Below, one piece after another: positions 33,094 to 42,110 of a DNA stretch of 64,000 nucleotides. The notes beneath the pieces were generated by a model. That model worked only from the letters and a program-made list of their open reading frames with translations. It made no database searches and had not been told where the DNA came from. The position numbers and the translations under genes are program-made. Each line of letters starts with the position of its first letter. Positions within the stretch are counted from its first letter, which is position 1. This DNA is from Syntrophaceae bacterium UBA6078 (GTDB lineage Bacteria > Desulfobacterota > Syntrophia > Syntrophales > UBA2210), in assembly GCA_002428735.1 (NCBI GenBank), contig DIXO01000028.1, forward strand, positions 97,660 through 161,659. The letters run 5' to 3'.

Positions 33094-33195
33094 GGAGCAA
33101 GGGATAGACGGCACCCCTTTCCCATCGCGGAGGGGGGTCTGTACGAGGAAGCGCTTGGTCGAAACCGTATAGACCCGGGGAGCGCTGATCACTAA
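33094..33195 (+). pseudogene. Remnant of a fumarase/tartrate dehydratase beta-type C-terminus
   Basis: An open stretch of 33 codons after a TAG, ending in TAA at 33193-33195, contains GGLYEEALGRNR. This parallels GGDLYEEAVSRRV, the very end of the fumarase beta subunit at 22352-22903, and the DNA is similar there too. No upstream portion of such a gene is present. It looks like the last piece of a lost hydro-lyase gene. The match is short, so the call is tentative. Confidence 0.35.
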
Positions 33196-33200
33196 AGATG

Positions 33201-33911
33201 CTATGCAGGACTGTCCCCGCTCTTCATAAAATCCAGGGCAAAGCTGAGATGTCTGAACATGGCTTGAAACGCACGCTCTCTGTCGTGCTTCTTGATCAGA
33301 TCGGTAATCTGGGTGTGCTCTTGGGCAATCTCCGCCATTTTGGTTGCGGCTTCCAGTCTGTGGCGCTGATATTCCTCGATGCTAACCGCAAGATATTCAT
33401 ATAAATCCCTCATGATCTGGACATGGAGTGAGTTCCTGGTGGCATATGCGATAGCCATATGGAATGCAACGTCCGCTTCGGCGTTCGTTACCCCTTCTTT
33501 GGTCGATTTTTCCAATGTCGCTGTGCTCTGCTCCATGAGGTAAATGTCTTTTTCGGTTGCCCTCTCAGCCGCGAGATACGTCGCGTTACATTCAAGCCCT
33601 ATCCGTACCTCCAGCAATTCTTCTATGGACAGACTTTTCCCCTTCATCGCAACAACAAGCGCATTTTTTTCCTCGGGTGCGGGGAGGCAGACAAAGGTGC
33701 CGCGTCCCTGACGCTGTTCGAGAAACCCCATCATTGTGAGTTTATTGATTGCCTCCCGTACTGAGGCGCGGCTGACGTCAAAGGCTGTGGCGAGTTCCCG
33801 TTCCGACATTATCCGTTCGCCGGGTTCCAGGTTGCCTCGCAAAATGAGATCCCGGATCTGATCGAAGACCTGATCGGAGATTCGCTTTGGTTTTATCGGA
33901 GAGAGTTTCAT
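33201..33911 (-). CDS. GntR-family (FadR/FCD type) transcription regulator
   Basis: 236 residues from the ATG at 33911 (MKLSPIKPKRISDQVF), with AGGAAGGAA upstream; the frame extends to 34013 without a ribosome site. Winged helix-turn-helix: PGERIMSERELATAFDVSRA then SVREAINKLTMMGFLEQRQG, about residues 30-75, followed by a helical FCD domain (EVRIGLECNATYLAA, FHMAIAYATRNS, EHTQITDLIKKH). It is divergent from the second TRAP operon and probably controls it; FadR-like palindromes lie between (34180-34190). It is not a close copy of the regulator at 24943. Confidence 0.88.
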   Translation of the reverse strand: MKLSPIKPKRISDQVFDQIRDLILRGNLEPGERIMSERELATAFDVSRASVREAINKLTMMGFLEQRQGRGTFVCLPAPEEKNALVVAMKGKSLSIEELLEVRIGLECNATYLAAERATEKDIYLMEQSTATLEKSTKEGVTNAEADVAFHMAIAYATRNSLHVQIMRDLYEYLAVSIEEYQRHRLEAATKMAEIAQEHTQITDLIKKHDRERAFQAMFRHLSFALDFMKSGDSPA

Positions 33912-34179
33912 TCCATCATTCCTTCCTGTTTTTGTGCCCAACAGAGCAATATCCCCGCACATGCGCGCTATGCGAAAATCTGCAAGTCTCCCCACGCCCA
34001 AGGGACGATACAAGCAGCCATCCTCTTAGGCCGTGATACCTTCCATGAGAAGGCATCGATGCCGGAAAGGGCAGGGGAAGCATCCGCCTGAGAAACGATA
34101 ACACAAGTTTTCCCCCACTACCACAATGAGCCGAGAAGTCAAAGAATGTACGGCGAGGGCCTCCCGCCAGTTATATTAT

Positions 34180-34190
34180 TGGTCAGACCA
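34180..34190. promoter_or_regulatory. FadR-like operator half-palindromes
   Basis: TGGTC-A-GACCA, a perfect palindrome with a single central base, close to the TGGTCnGACCA core bound by E. coli FadR and to PdhR sites. It is 269 bp upstream of the GntR-family start at 33911 and upstream of all candidate TRAP promoters. Confidence 0.45.
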
Positions 34191-34403
34191 TTTGATATTC
34201 AGGCGTAAGACAGCCGGACCACTTGACGATTCTCCGCAATGCAGATATCACGAACACGCAAAAAACGCAATGGGATGTTATAATTTATATATCATAAACA
34301 TTAGATACTTATATTGCTTCAATCTATTTTTTATCCCTCAAGTTTTTTCTTGACCGTAGCTTTTTTTTGTATTAAAGGTGCCCGTGTAAGTGGGTATAAT
34401 GGT

Positions 34404-34421
34404 CAGTCCTGTTGAGGACTG
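34404..34421. repeat. Short inverted repeat upstream of TRAP operon 2
   Basis: CAGTCCT-gttg-AGGACTG, 7-bp perfect arms, directly after TATAAT at 34395-34400. It could be a second regulator site at the start point or an RNA hairpin in the leader. Confidence 0.4.
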
Positions 34422-34623
34422 GTTTCAACGCGTTGGACCGGTGGTTGGCTGTACGGCGCCTGCTGGAAGTTGTTTCGTTTTTTTCAATTTCCCCTCGTTG
34501 CTGCCATACATCGATCTTCAAGGAAGGAGGTGAAGAGTTTCTCGGCTGGTAACATTCATTGGTCAGGTTTGCCGTACCATAACATACCTTTTACCGTACG
34601 ATACAACACAGAAGGAGAGTAAT

Positions 34624-35778
34624 ATGAAAAAGATTATGACCGTGGCATTGAGTATTATCCTTGTTATTTGCTTTACGGCGACTCTTTCCCTTGCCGCTGA
34701 GAAACGCGGTAAATTCGGGGTAGACCCCCGCCACGACATGGCCAAACGAGTCAGCTTCAAACCCTCAACTGAAAAAGTAACCTGGAAAATGATCATGTCC
34801 TGGACCAAGGGGCAGCTGTTTTACGATATGGCCGTGCATTTCTGCGACAGTGTTCGGCTGGTCTCCGCCGGGCGGTTCGACATCAAACCCTTTTCCGCCG
34901 GTGAACTAATCCCGTCAAACCAGGTATTCGACGCCATTTCACAGGGGTCATACGAGATCGCCCACTCCTCGCCCCTCTACTGGAAAGGAAAGAACGAAGC
35001 GTTTGTGGCATTTGCGTCGGTTCCCTTCGGCCTGGACGCCGAAGGATATAATATCTGGCTTTACGAACGAGGGGGGGTGAAAATGCTCCAGGATCTCTAC
35101 AAACCCTATAACATATACGCCCTCCCCGCGGGCCAGACCGGTCAGGAAATGGGGCTGTTTTCGAATAAACGGGCAACCAAGATGAGCGATTTTCAGGGAA
35201 TGCGGATCCGCACCCCCGGCTGGTACATGGATATCATGAACAATCTGGGCGCGTCGGTCAGCCCCCTGCCCGGCGGCGAAGTCTACCTCGCCCTTGAGCG
35301 CGGTGTCATCGATGCGGCGGAGTATTCCACACCCGCCATCAATTACCCCATGGGGTTTGATGAAATTACCAAATACTCCATTCAGCCGGGTGTTCACCAG
35401 CCCGCCTTTCTGTGCGATGTCATTATCAATCAGGCAGCTTGGGACAAACTCCCCGAAGACCTGAAATGGATCATCAACATCTGCGCCATGGAGACCCAGT
35501 TGTGGTCCTACAACTGGATCAACGCCTTGAACGCCCAGGCCATTAAAAAGTTCAAGGAAAAAATTGAATTTGTGACCATGGATCAAGAGACCCGCATCAA
35601 TTTCCGGAAAACCACCAAAGTATACATGGATGGGTTGAAAGAAAAATATCCCGATGTGAAAAAAGTGCTGGATTCTCAGGAAGCGTTCATCGCGGAATTC
35701 GTGGACTGGCGGGATGCCCGTTCGGGTGTAACCCCCTGGCCCTACGAAATGTATATCCAGGGTCGGACGAATGAGTAA
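34624..35778 (+). CDS. TRAP transporter solute-binding protein (DctP type), system 2
   Basis: 384 residues with GAAGGAGAG before the ATG. The signal peptide is MKKIMTVALSIILVICFTAT, cleaved near LSLAAEK. MRIRTPGWYMDIMNNLGASV includes the carboxylate-binding Arg, then LPGGEVYLALERGVIDAAEY and YSIQPGVHQPAFLCDVI, a layout like TakP-type binders of 2-oxo acids and lactate. The downstream neighbours LutC, LutAB, GlcD-like and GlcF-like fit a lactate or related 2-hydroxy acid as ligand; that is inference. Confidence 0.88.
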   Translation: MKKIMTVALSIILVICFTATLSLAAEKRGKFGVDPRHDMAKRVSFKPSTEKVTWKMIMSWTKGQLFYDMAVHFCDSVRLVSAGRFDIKPFSAGELIPSNQVFDAISQGSYEIAHSSPLYWKGKNEAFVAFASVPFGLDAEGYNIWLYERGGVKMLQDLYKPYNIYALPAGQTGQEMGLFSNKRATKMSDFQGMRIRTPGWYMDIMNNLGASVSPLPGGEVYLALERGVIDAAEYSTPAINYPMGFDEITKYSIQPGVHQPAFLCDVIINQAAWDKLPEDLKWIINICAMETQLWSYNWINALNAQAIKKFKEKIEFVTMDQETRINFRKTTKVYMDGLKEKYPDVKKVLDSQEAFIAEFVDWRDARSGVTPWPYEMYIQGRTNE

Positions 35779-35896
35779 TTCCGGTTGCTATCCGGAGTCG
35801 TGACACGATGGGGTGAAGGCCCGCGCCTCATGCGGCACGGACCTTCACCCTGTTATTCGGGGCGGGCACACGATGCCCTGTGAAAGGAACAACGGC

Positions 35897-36409
35897 ATGT
35901 TAGATAAAATTTCGAGCGCAATCGATACATTTAACACCAAACAGGGGCAGCTCAGCGCGCTTCTGGCGCTCCCCCTGCTGCTGGTGGTGGTCTACGAGGT
36001 TGTCATGCGGTATATCTTTAACGCCCCCACCATCTGGGGCTTTGAGGCCACCACGTTTCTGTACGGCGTGCACTTTATACTGGGGCTCGCCTACTGTGAT
36101 ATTCTCGGCGGTCACGTGAAGGTGGATGTCTTCACCATCCGTTTGCCGATCAAACCCCAAAGCATGATCGGCGTCCTGACCAATCTGGTCTTTTTTATGC
36201 CCACAATGGTGCTGATGACCATCTTCTCTTGGAGATACGCCCTTGCCTCCATCATGGAGGCAGAGCTCAACCCCACCAGTTGGGCGCCGCCGGTGTACCC
36301 CTTCAAGACCCTGATGGCTCTTGGTTTTTCGTTTCTCCTGATACAAGGCTTTTCCAACCTGATTCATAATATCAGGGTGTTGCAGGGAAAAGCGGAAGGG
36401 GTGAGGTAA
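35897..36409 (+). CDS. TRAP transporter small membrane subunit (DctQ type), system 2
   Basis: 170 residues from the ATG at 35897 (MLDKISSAIDTF), AAAGGA upstream; the ATG at 35873 is an alternative. Four membrane helices with MRYIFNAPTIWGFEATTFLY as the DctQ signature and GGHVKVDVFTI after it. It is similar in layout to the DctQ of system 1 but clearly diverged. It ends 6 bp before dctM. Confidence 0.87.
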   Translation: MLDKISSAIDTFNTKQGQLSALLALPLLLVVVYEVVMRYIFNAPTIWGFEATTFLYGVHFILGLAYCDILGGHVKVDVFTIRLPIKPQSMIGVLTNLVFFMPTMVLMTIFSWRYALASIMEAELNPTSWAPPVYPFKTLMALGFSFLLIQGFSNLIHNIRVLQGKAEGVR

Positions 36410-36415
36410 CCAGCC

Positions 36416-37759
36416 ATGAGTGTAGAATTTATGACTGTGGCGATGTTTGTATCGCTCATCGTAGCCATTATTTTCGGTCACCAGCTCGCCTATACCCTGG
36501 CCGCCATAGCAACCCTGTTCGGACTTATCGACAACGGATTCAATATCCCGGCCCTGTTCAACATGTTTGCCAACAACGCCTGGGGCATCATGGAAAACTA
36601 CGTGATGGTGGCCATCCCGCTCTTTATTCTCATGGCCCAGCTTCTTGACCGCTCCAAGGTCAGCGACAAGCTTTTCGAGGCGTTGTACGTCGTACTGGGG
36701 CGAACCAACGGCGGTCTCGGCCTGGCCGTGGTCGTGGTATGCACCGTATTCGCCGCCACCACGGGCATCATCGGTGCTTCCGTCGTCGCCATGGGACTTC
36801 TCGCCACGCCGGCCCTGCTGCGCAAGAACTACCAGAAAGAGCTGACAAGCGGGATCATCTGCGCCGCGGGGACCCTGGGTATCCTGATCCCGCCCTCCAT
36901 CATGATGGTTGTCTACGGCGGTTTGACGGGCTTGAAGGAAACCTCCGTCGGCAATCTTTTCGCGGGCGCGATCTTCCCGGGCCTGATCCTGGCCGGTATG
37001 TACTTCCTCTATATCCTGGTGCGCTGCAACATCAACCCCCAACTGGGGCCGCCCATTTCAAAAGAGGAAGCCGCCCAGTACACCGCCGCCCAGAAATGGG
37101 GCATGACCCTGAAGTCCCTGGTGCCCCCGCTGGCGTTGATTTTCGCGGTCATGGGTACCATCCTGGGCGGTATCGCCACGCCCACCGAGGCAGCCGGCAT
37201 GGGGGCCGCCGGGGCCGCGATCCTGGCATTGGCCAACCGCAAACTGACCTGGTCGGTGCTTAAGCACAGTTGTTACGACACCCTCAAGACCACCGCCATG
37301 GTGATGATGCTCTTCATCGGCGGCAAATTCTTCAGCACCGTGTTCCTCAGCATGGGCGGCGGCGACGTTGTGGCCGATATTCTTATCGGATCGGGGCTCA
37401 ACCGCTGGATCGTTTTAGTCATCATGATGTTCATTGTGTTCATTATGGGTATGTTCATCGACTGGGCCGCCATCCTCATGGTCACCGTGCCGATCTTCAT
37501 GCCTATCGCCATGGAGCTGGAGTTTAACCCCCTGTGGTTTTCCATACTCCTCTGCGTCAACCTGCAGACCTCCTTCCTGACCCCGCCGTTCGGCTACGCG
37601 TTGTTCTATTTCAAGGGGGTCGCGCCGGAGGAATACACCATGATGCATATTTACCGCGGTATCATTCCCTTCGTGATCATGCAGATTGTCTCCATGGTTA
37701 TTCTGGCGCTCTTCCCGGGTCTGGCAACCTGGCTGCCGGCAGTCTTTTTTGGTTCCTGA
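36416..37759 (+). CDS. TRAP transporter large membrane subunit (DctM type), system 2
   Basis: 447 residues, about twelve helices. VAIPLFILMAQLLDRSKVSD, AAGTLGILIPPSIMMVVYGG, MFIDWAAILMVTVPIFMPI and TPPFGYALFYFKGV are conserved DctM blocks. It is the sodium-coupled permease of system 2. A strong Asp/Asn-poor, Gly-rich composition is normal for the family. Confidence 0.9.
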   Translation: MSVEFMTVAMFVSLIVAIIFGHQLAYTLAAIATLFGLIDNGFNIPALFNMFANNAWGIMENYVMVAIPLFILMAQLLDRSKVSDKLFEALYVVLGRTNGGLGLAVVVVCTVFAATTGIIGASVVAMGLLATPALLRKNYQKELTSGIICAAGTLGILIPPSIMMVVYGGLTGLKETSVGNLFAGAIFPGLILAGMYFLYILVRCNINPQLGPPISKEEAAQYTAAQKWGMTLKSLVPPLALIFAVMGTILGGIATPTEAAGMGAAGAAILALANRKLTWSVLKHSCYDTLKTTAMVMMLFIGGKFFSTVFLSMGGGDVVADILIGSGLNRWIVLVIMMFIVFIMGMFIDWAAILMVTVPIFMPIAMELEFNPLWFSILLCVNLQTSFLTPPFGYALFYFKGVAPEEYTMMHIYRGIIPFVIMQIVSMVILALFPGLATWLPAVFFGS

Positions 37760-37866
37760 CGGCGTCTGAAACGAAGGGAGAGAGATCGTTCCCTCTGCAT
37801 TGTGAGTTGCAACAACGTGAGAAGCAGTGATCTGTGGAAGATGCATTTTGTGGGGGATGAAAACCC

Positions 37867-38481
37867 GTGAGAAGATACTGCGACAACCGGCAAGGCACAA
37901 TTCCCCCCGGCGTTTTTGACAGCCACCTCTATGATGAGTTTGAGCTTCGAGCGAAGGCCGTTTCGGCCGAGGTGTTCCGTGTCACACGGGCGGACGAAGC
38001 CATTAATATCATTCTTGCTATTGTCAACGATACGGGCGTGAAAACTGTCGCGTCCGTATCGTGCCCGCTCATCGAAGCATCCGGAATCGTGGATGCGTTG
38101 AAGGGTAACGGGGTCGCGGTCTATACGGAGCAGGCCCGTATCGCTGAGCATATCGGCGTCGCCGATATCGGCATGTCCGGCGTTGCCTTCGGCATCGCGG
38201 AATGCGGCAGCGTCTGCCAGGACGCGCTGGCCGTTGAAACCCGCCTCGTGTCTTCTCTTCCTCCCCTGCACATAGCCTTCATGAAAAGCCGGAACATTGT
38301 TCCCGGCATCGAAGAAGCCCTGGAGATCATATCCGGATTCTTTACCGCAGGCTATGTGAGCTGGATTACGGGCCCCAGCCGAACGGCCGATATCGAACGG
38401 GTGTTAACTATCGGCGTCCACGGCCCGGCCAGATTGGTGATCATTGCGGTTGACGAAGGACCGGACGAAGGGGCGGCATGA
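37867..38481 (+). CDS. lutC: LutC-like LUD-domain protein
   Basis: 204 residues from a GTG; the preceding GGGGATGA is a fair ribosome site. LutC is the LUD-domain partner of the LutABC L-lactate oxidation complex. SVSCPLIEASGIVDALK, GMSGVAFGIAECGSVCQD, LPPLHIAFM and the C-terminal ITGPSRTADIERVLTIGVHG (the strongest LutC mark, near 165-184) are seen. It overlaps the LutA-LutB fusion gene by 4 bp. In Desulfovibrio a LutC and a LutAB fusion occur side by side in the same way. Confidence 0.87.
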   Translation: MRRYCDNRQGTIPPGVFDSHLYDEFELRAKAVSAEVFRVTRADEAINIILAIVNDTGVKTVASVSCPLIEASGIVDALKGNGVAVYTEQARIAEHIGVADIGMSGVAFGIAECGSVCQDALAVETRLVSSLPPLHIAFMKSRNIVPGIEEALEIISGFFTAGYVSWITGPSRTADIERVLTIGVHGPARLVIIAVDEGPDEGAA

Positions 38482-40655
38482 TGTCGAATCGGCGTAACCT
38501 GAAAAGAGAGATACACGAAAAACTGAACGATCATGTCTTGCGGGATGCCCTGGCGCGTTTCGCGGAGGTCTACCCCGGGGCGCGGGAAAAGGCCCTTGAA
38601 GGAATAGAGGATGTCGAGGGTCTTCGGCAACGCCTCAGAGACATGAAGCGCGACGCCGTCGCGAGGATCGACGAGTTGGCGGACAAATTCGAGGCGGAGG
38701 CAACGAAACGTGGCATCACGGTATTCAGGGCAAAGACGGGGGAGGATCTCAAACAATATATCCTGGATCTCTGCAGGAACCGGGGCGTCAAAGGCGTGGT
38801 GAAGTCGAAATCGATGGCCTCGGAAGAGGTGGATCTGAATCCGGCCCTTGAAGAAGCCGGCATCGGGGTTACGGAAACGGACCTCGGCGAATGGATTATT
38901 TCGCTGGCCGGGCATAAACCCTCCCACATGGTGATGCCCGCCATCCATCTGAACCGCTACCAGGTCTCCGAGTACTTCTCCGGGGAACTGGAAACGGCTA
39001 TAGAACCCGACATCGCCTTCATGGTGCAAACCGCCCGGGTTACCCTGAGAGAAAAGTTCCTGCGCGCGGACATGGGGATCACGGGGGCCAATTTCGGTAT
39101 CGCCGAAAACGGGGCCGTCGGCCTCCTCACGAATGAGGGCAACGCCCGGCTTGTCACCACGCTTCCGCCCATTCACGTCGTTATCATCGGGTACGAAAAA
39201 CTCATCCCCACAGTGCGGGACGCCGCGCCCATCCTTCGACTCCTTCCCCGGGGCGCCACAGCCCAGCTTATGACGAGCTATATGAGCCTCATATCGGGGC
39301 GGACCCCGGTCATGGTCAAACGGAACGGCGGATGGGTGGAAGGAGAAAAAGAGGTCCATTATATTCTCCTTGACAACGGGAGGCTTGCCGCCGCCCGCGA
39401 TGACACCTTCAGGGAGATATATCAGTGCATCCGGTGCGGGTCCTGTCTGAACGTCTGCCCGGTGTACGCGCTTGTGGGGGGGCATGTGTACGGTGGGCAC
39501 ACCTATGCGGGGGGGATCGGAGCCATCCTGACCGCCTTCATGAGCGGCATGAAGGCCTTTGAGGAGTTTAACGAGCTCTGTATCGGGTGCCGCCGGTGCA
39601 CCACGGTGTGTCCGGGGATGATCGATATCCCCGGCCTCATAGAGGAACTGCGGCTGCGCTCCGTCAAAGAACACGGCCTCCCCTTCCTCATGAATAAGAT
39701 CTTCGATGTCATGACGAATCGGAGATTATTTCACGGCCTTTTGCGCGCAGCCTCGGTTGCCCAGAAGCCGTTCACATCGGCGGGTCTGGTGCGCCATCTT
39801 CCCCTCTTTCTCGCGGGAATGACCAAAGACCGCAGTCTGCCGTCCATCGCGAACGTACCCCTTCGGGATCGTCTTGACAACGTCATAAAAAAGATCGACA
39901 ACCCCGTACAGCGTGTCGGTTTCTTCAGCGGCTGCACCATGGATTTCGTGTTTCCGGAAACCGGCGAGAACGTCATCAGGGTCCTGCAAGACCTCGATAT
40001 GGAGGTTGCATACCCGGACGGACAGGGGTGCTGCGGAAAGCCGGTGTCGGCAACCGGCGATGTGGAACATGCGAAGAAGATCGCCATGAACAACATAGAG
40101 GCGTTCGAAGAGTGTGACGTCGATGTCATCGTCTGTGCTTGTCCCACGGGGGTTGAACAGATCCGCGGCTACCCGCGTTTGTTTGAGGACGATGCACAGT
40201 GGAAGGGACGGGCGCAACGGATGGCCGGCAGGATTGAAGAGTTCTGCTCCTTCGTTGCCCGGGAATATGAAAAGCGCGGCCGCCTGGAAAAAGCCTCCCC
40301 GCGGCCCGATGCCGTGAAGGTCACGTACCATGACTCATGTCACCTGAAACGGGTCCTCGGCGTCTCTGAAGAGCCCCGGAAACTCATAGAATCTGTCGCG
40401 GGATGTGAGCTGGTGGAGATGAAAGACGCGGATGCCTGTTGCGGCATGTCGGGGGCCTTCGGCGTCACACACAGCAATCTGTCGATCCCCATCCTGAAGC
40501 GAAAAATGAAGCATATCGAGGAGACGGGAGCGGAGATTGTCGCGTGCGCCTGTTCGGGATGCATGGTACAGCTCCGCGGCGGGATCGACCGGCTGACCCC
40601 GGACAAGAAGATGAAGCATATAGCCGATATCCTTGCTGAAAATATAATCAATTGA
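38478..40655 (+). CDS. LutB-LutA fusion: LUD domain, two [4Fe-4S] motifs and CCG domains
   Basis: 725 residues. Residues about 60-300 are a LutB-type LUD domain (KGVVKSKSMASEEVDLN, MGITGANFGIAENGAVGL). Two ferredoxin motifs follow, CIRCGSCLNVCP near 317 and CIGCRRCTTVCP near 368. The last part is LutA/GlcF-like with two CCG cysteine-rich domains: GFFSGCTMD near 484 with GCCGKP near 517, and DSCHLKR near 619 with DACCGMSGAFG near 652. In Bacillus LutA and LutB are separate; the fused form is known in Desulfovibrio. It should oxidise L-lactate or a related 2-hydroxy acid with LutC. Confidence 0.88.
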   Translation: MMSNRRNLKREIHEKLNDHVLRDALARFAEVYPGAREKALEGIEDVEGLRQRLRDMKRDAVARIDELADKFEAEATKRGITVFRAKTGEDLKQYILDLCRNRGVKGVVKSKSMASEEVDLNPALEEAGIGVTETDLGEWIISLAGHKPSHMVMPAIHLNRYQVSEYFSGELETAIEPDIAFMVQTARVTLREKFLRADMGITGANFGIAENGAVGLLTNEGNARLVTTLPPIHVVIIGYEKLIPTVRDAAPILRLLPRGATAQLMTSYMSLISGRTPVMVKRNGGWVEGEKEVHYILLDNGRLAAARDDTFREIYQCIRCGSCLNVCPVYALVGGHVYGGHTYAGGIGAILTAFMSGMKAFEEFNELCIGCRRCTTVCPGMIDIPGLIEELRLRSVKEHGLPFLMNKIFDVMTNRRLFHGLLRAASVAQKPFTSAGLVRHLPLFLAGMTKDRSLPSIANVPLRDRLDNVIKKIDNPVQRVGFFSGCTMDFVFPETGENVIRVLQDLDMEVAYPDGQGCCGKPVSATGDVEHAKKIAMNNIEAFEECDVDVIVCACPTGVEQIRGYPRLFEDDAQWKGRAQRMAGRIEEFCSFVAREYEKRGRLEKASPRPDAVKVTYHDSCHLKRVLGVSEEPRKLIESVAGCELVEMKDADACCGMSGAFGVTHSNLSIPILKRKMKHIEETGAEIVACACSGCMVQLRGGIDRLTPDKKMKHIADILAENIIN

Positions 40656-40690
40656 ACCGTGGTATTACGTACACAAAAGGAGTGCTCCCC

Positions 40691-42067
40691 ATGATACGAG
40701 AAGAAACGATACAGAAATTCCGTGAAATAGTAGGGCCGGATGCCTGCCTGAGTTCGGTCGAGGACCTGATCAACTACTCATACGATTCCTCCGTGGACGA
40801 GGCAATGCCCGATGTGGTGCTGCTGCCGCAGGGCACGGAGCAGGTCTCGGCCATCATGAAAGTGGCGAACGAAGAGGGGATTCCGGTCACGCCGCGCGGC
40901 GCGGGGACGAATCTCAGCGGAGGAACCGTTCCCATGAAAGGCGGAATCGTTCTGGTATTGACGCGCATGAACAGGCTCATCAAACTCAGCAAAGAAGACC
41001 GCTACGCCATCGTCGAGGCGGGCCATATCAATCTGGATCTGCAGAACCGGGTGAAGGCGGAAGGGCTCTTCTATCCACCCGATCCCGCGTCCTGGTCAGT
41101 GAGCACCCTGGGGGGAAATGTCGGCGAAAACGCCGGCGGGCCCCGGGGCGTCAAATATGGCGTGACGAGAGACTGGCTGTTGGGACTCAAAGTCGTGCTG
41201 GCCGACGGCCGTATCATACAGGCCGGCGGCATTACCGCCAAAAACGTCACCGGGATCGACCTCATATCGCTCTTCACCGGTTCCGAGGGGTGCCTGGGGA
41301 TTGTGACGGAAGTCACCGTCAAGCTGCTCCCCCTCCCCCCGTTTCAGCAGAGCATTCAGGCATTCTTCCCGCAACTGGACGGGGCGAGCAGAACCGTTGC
41401 CCGGATCATCGGGTCGGGGATCGTTCCCGTGGCGCTGGAACTTATGGACAAGGTGGTCGTGAACATGATCGAAGATTCCGCCCACATCGGACTCCCCCGG
41501 GACGTGGAGGGTACCCTGCTGATCATGGTTGACGGCGAGGAGGCGACCTGCCGGAAGCAGGTGGAGGTCATGGAAAAGATCTGCCGGGATGAGGGCTCTT
41601 CCGACATCCAGGTGGCCCAGTCAGCCGAGGAAGAAGATAAACTGTGGCTCGGCCGCCGGAGCGCTTTCGGCGTCATGTCCCGGAAGAGGCCCACCTGTGT
41701 GCTGGAGGATGTCACGGTCCCGGTCAGCAACCTGCCGGCAATGATCAAGGGAACCGTTGAAATCGGGAAAAAATACAACCTCACGATCGGGGTGATGGCC
41801 CACGCGGGGGACGGTAATACCCATCCCATGATCGTCACCGACAAGCGGGACAGGGAGGAGTGGAAGCGGGTGGAGAAGGCCGTTTCCGAGATATTCCATC
41901 TCGCGGTGGATCTGGGCGGGACGCTGTCCGGAGAACACGGCATCGGCCTCTCGAAAAAGCCGTTCATCCCGCTCATCATGAACGACGATGCCCGGCGGCT
42001 CATGGTGGAGATCAAGTCCGTCCTGGATCCCAAAGGAATTTTGAATCCGGGAAAATTTATCGAATAG
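40691..42067 (+). CDS. GlcD/Dld-like FAD-binding 2-hydroxy acid dehydrogenase
   Basis: 458 residues from the ATG at 40691 with AAAGGAG upstream; a TTG at 40652 is less likely. The FAD PCMH domain has TPRGAGTNLSGGTVPM near 72 and LGGNVGENAGGPRGVKYGVT near 138. The C-terminal FAD-oxidase domain has GVMAHAGDGNTHPMI near 370 and GGTLSGEHGIGLSKKPF near 415. Family members oxidise D-lactate, glycolate or D-2-hydroxy acids. It pairs with the GlcF-like gene 43 bp downstream, as in the Desulfovibrio D-lactate dehydrogenase. Confidence 0.9.
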   Translation: MIREETIQKFREIVGPDACLSSVEDLINYSYDSSVDEAMPDVVLLPQGTEQVSAIMKVANEEGIPVTPRGAGTNLSGGTVPMKGGIVLVLTRMNRLIKLSKEDRYAIVEAGHINLDLQNRVKAEGLFYPPDPASWSVSTLGGNVGENAGGPRGVKYGVTRDWLLGLKVVLADGRIIQAGGITAKNVTGIDLISLFTGSEGCLGIVTEVTVKLLPLPPFQQSIQAFFPQLDGASRTVARIIGSGIVPVALELMDKVVVNMIEDSAHIGLPRDVEGTLLIMVDGEEATCRKQVEVMEKICRDEGSSDIQVAQSAEEEDKLWLGRRSAFGVMSRKRPTCVLEDVTVPVSNLPAMIKGTVEIGKKYNLTIGVMAHAGDGNTHPMIVTDKRDREEWKRVEKAVSEIFHLAVDLGGTLSGEHGIGLSKKPFIPLIMNDDARRLMVEIKSVLDPKGILNPGKFIE

Positions 42068-42110
42068 CCGTCCCGTTTCGGTGAACAGGGGCGAGAAAGC
42101 TGTGAATGTG

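Larger units (their letters stand above)
33912..34623. other. Divergent regulatory region between GntR regulator and TRAP operon 2
   Basis: 712 bp, AT-rich in the middle, no credible gene. It contains a FadR-like palindrome (34180-34190), a promoter-like TTGACG-17-TATCAC (34223-34251), an extended -10 TGtTATAAT (34276-34284), another TATAAT (34395-34400) and an inverted repeat CAGTCCT-gttg-AGGACTG (34404-34421). The length implies a long leader for the binding-protein gene or several start points. Confidence 0.5.
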
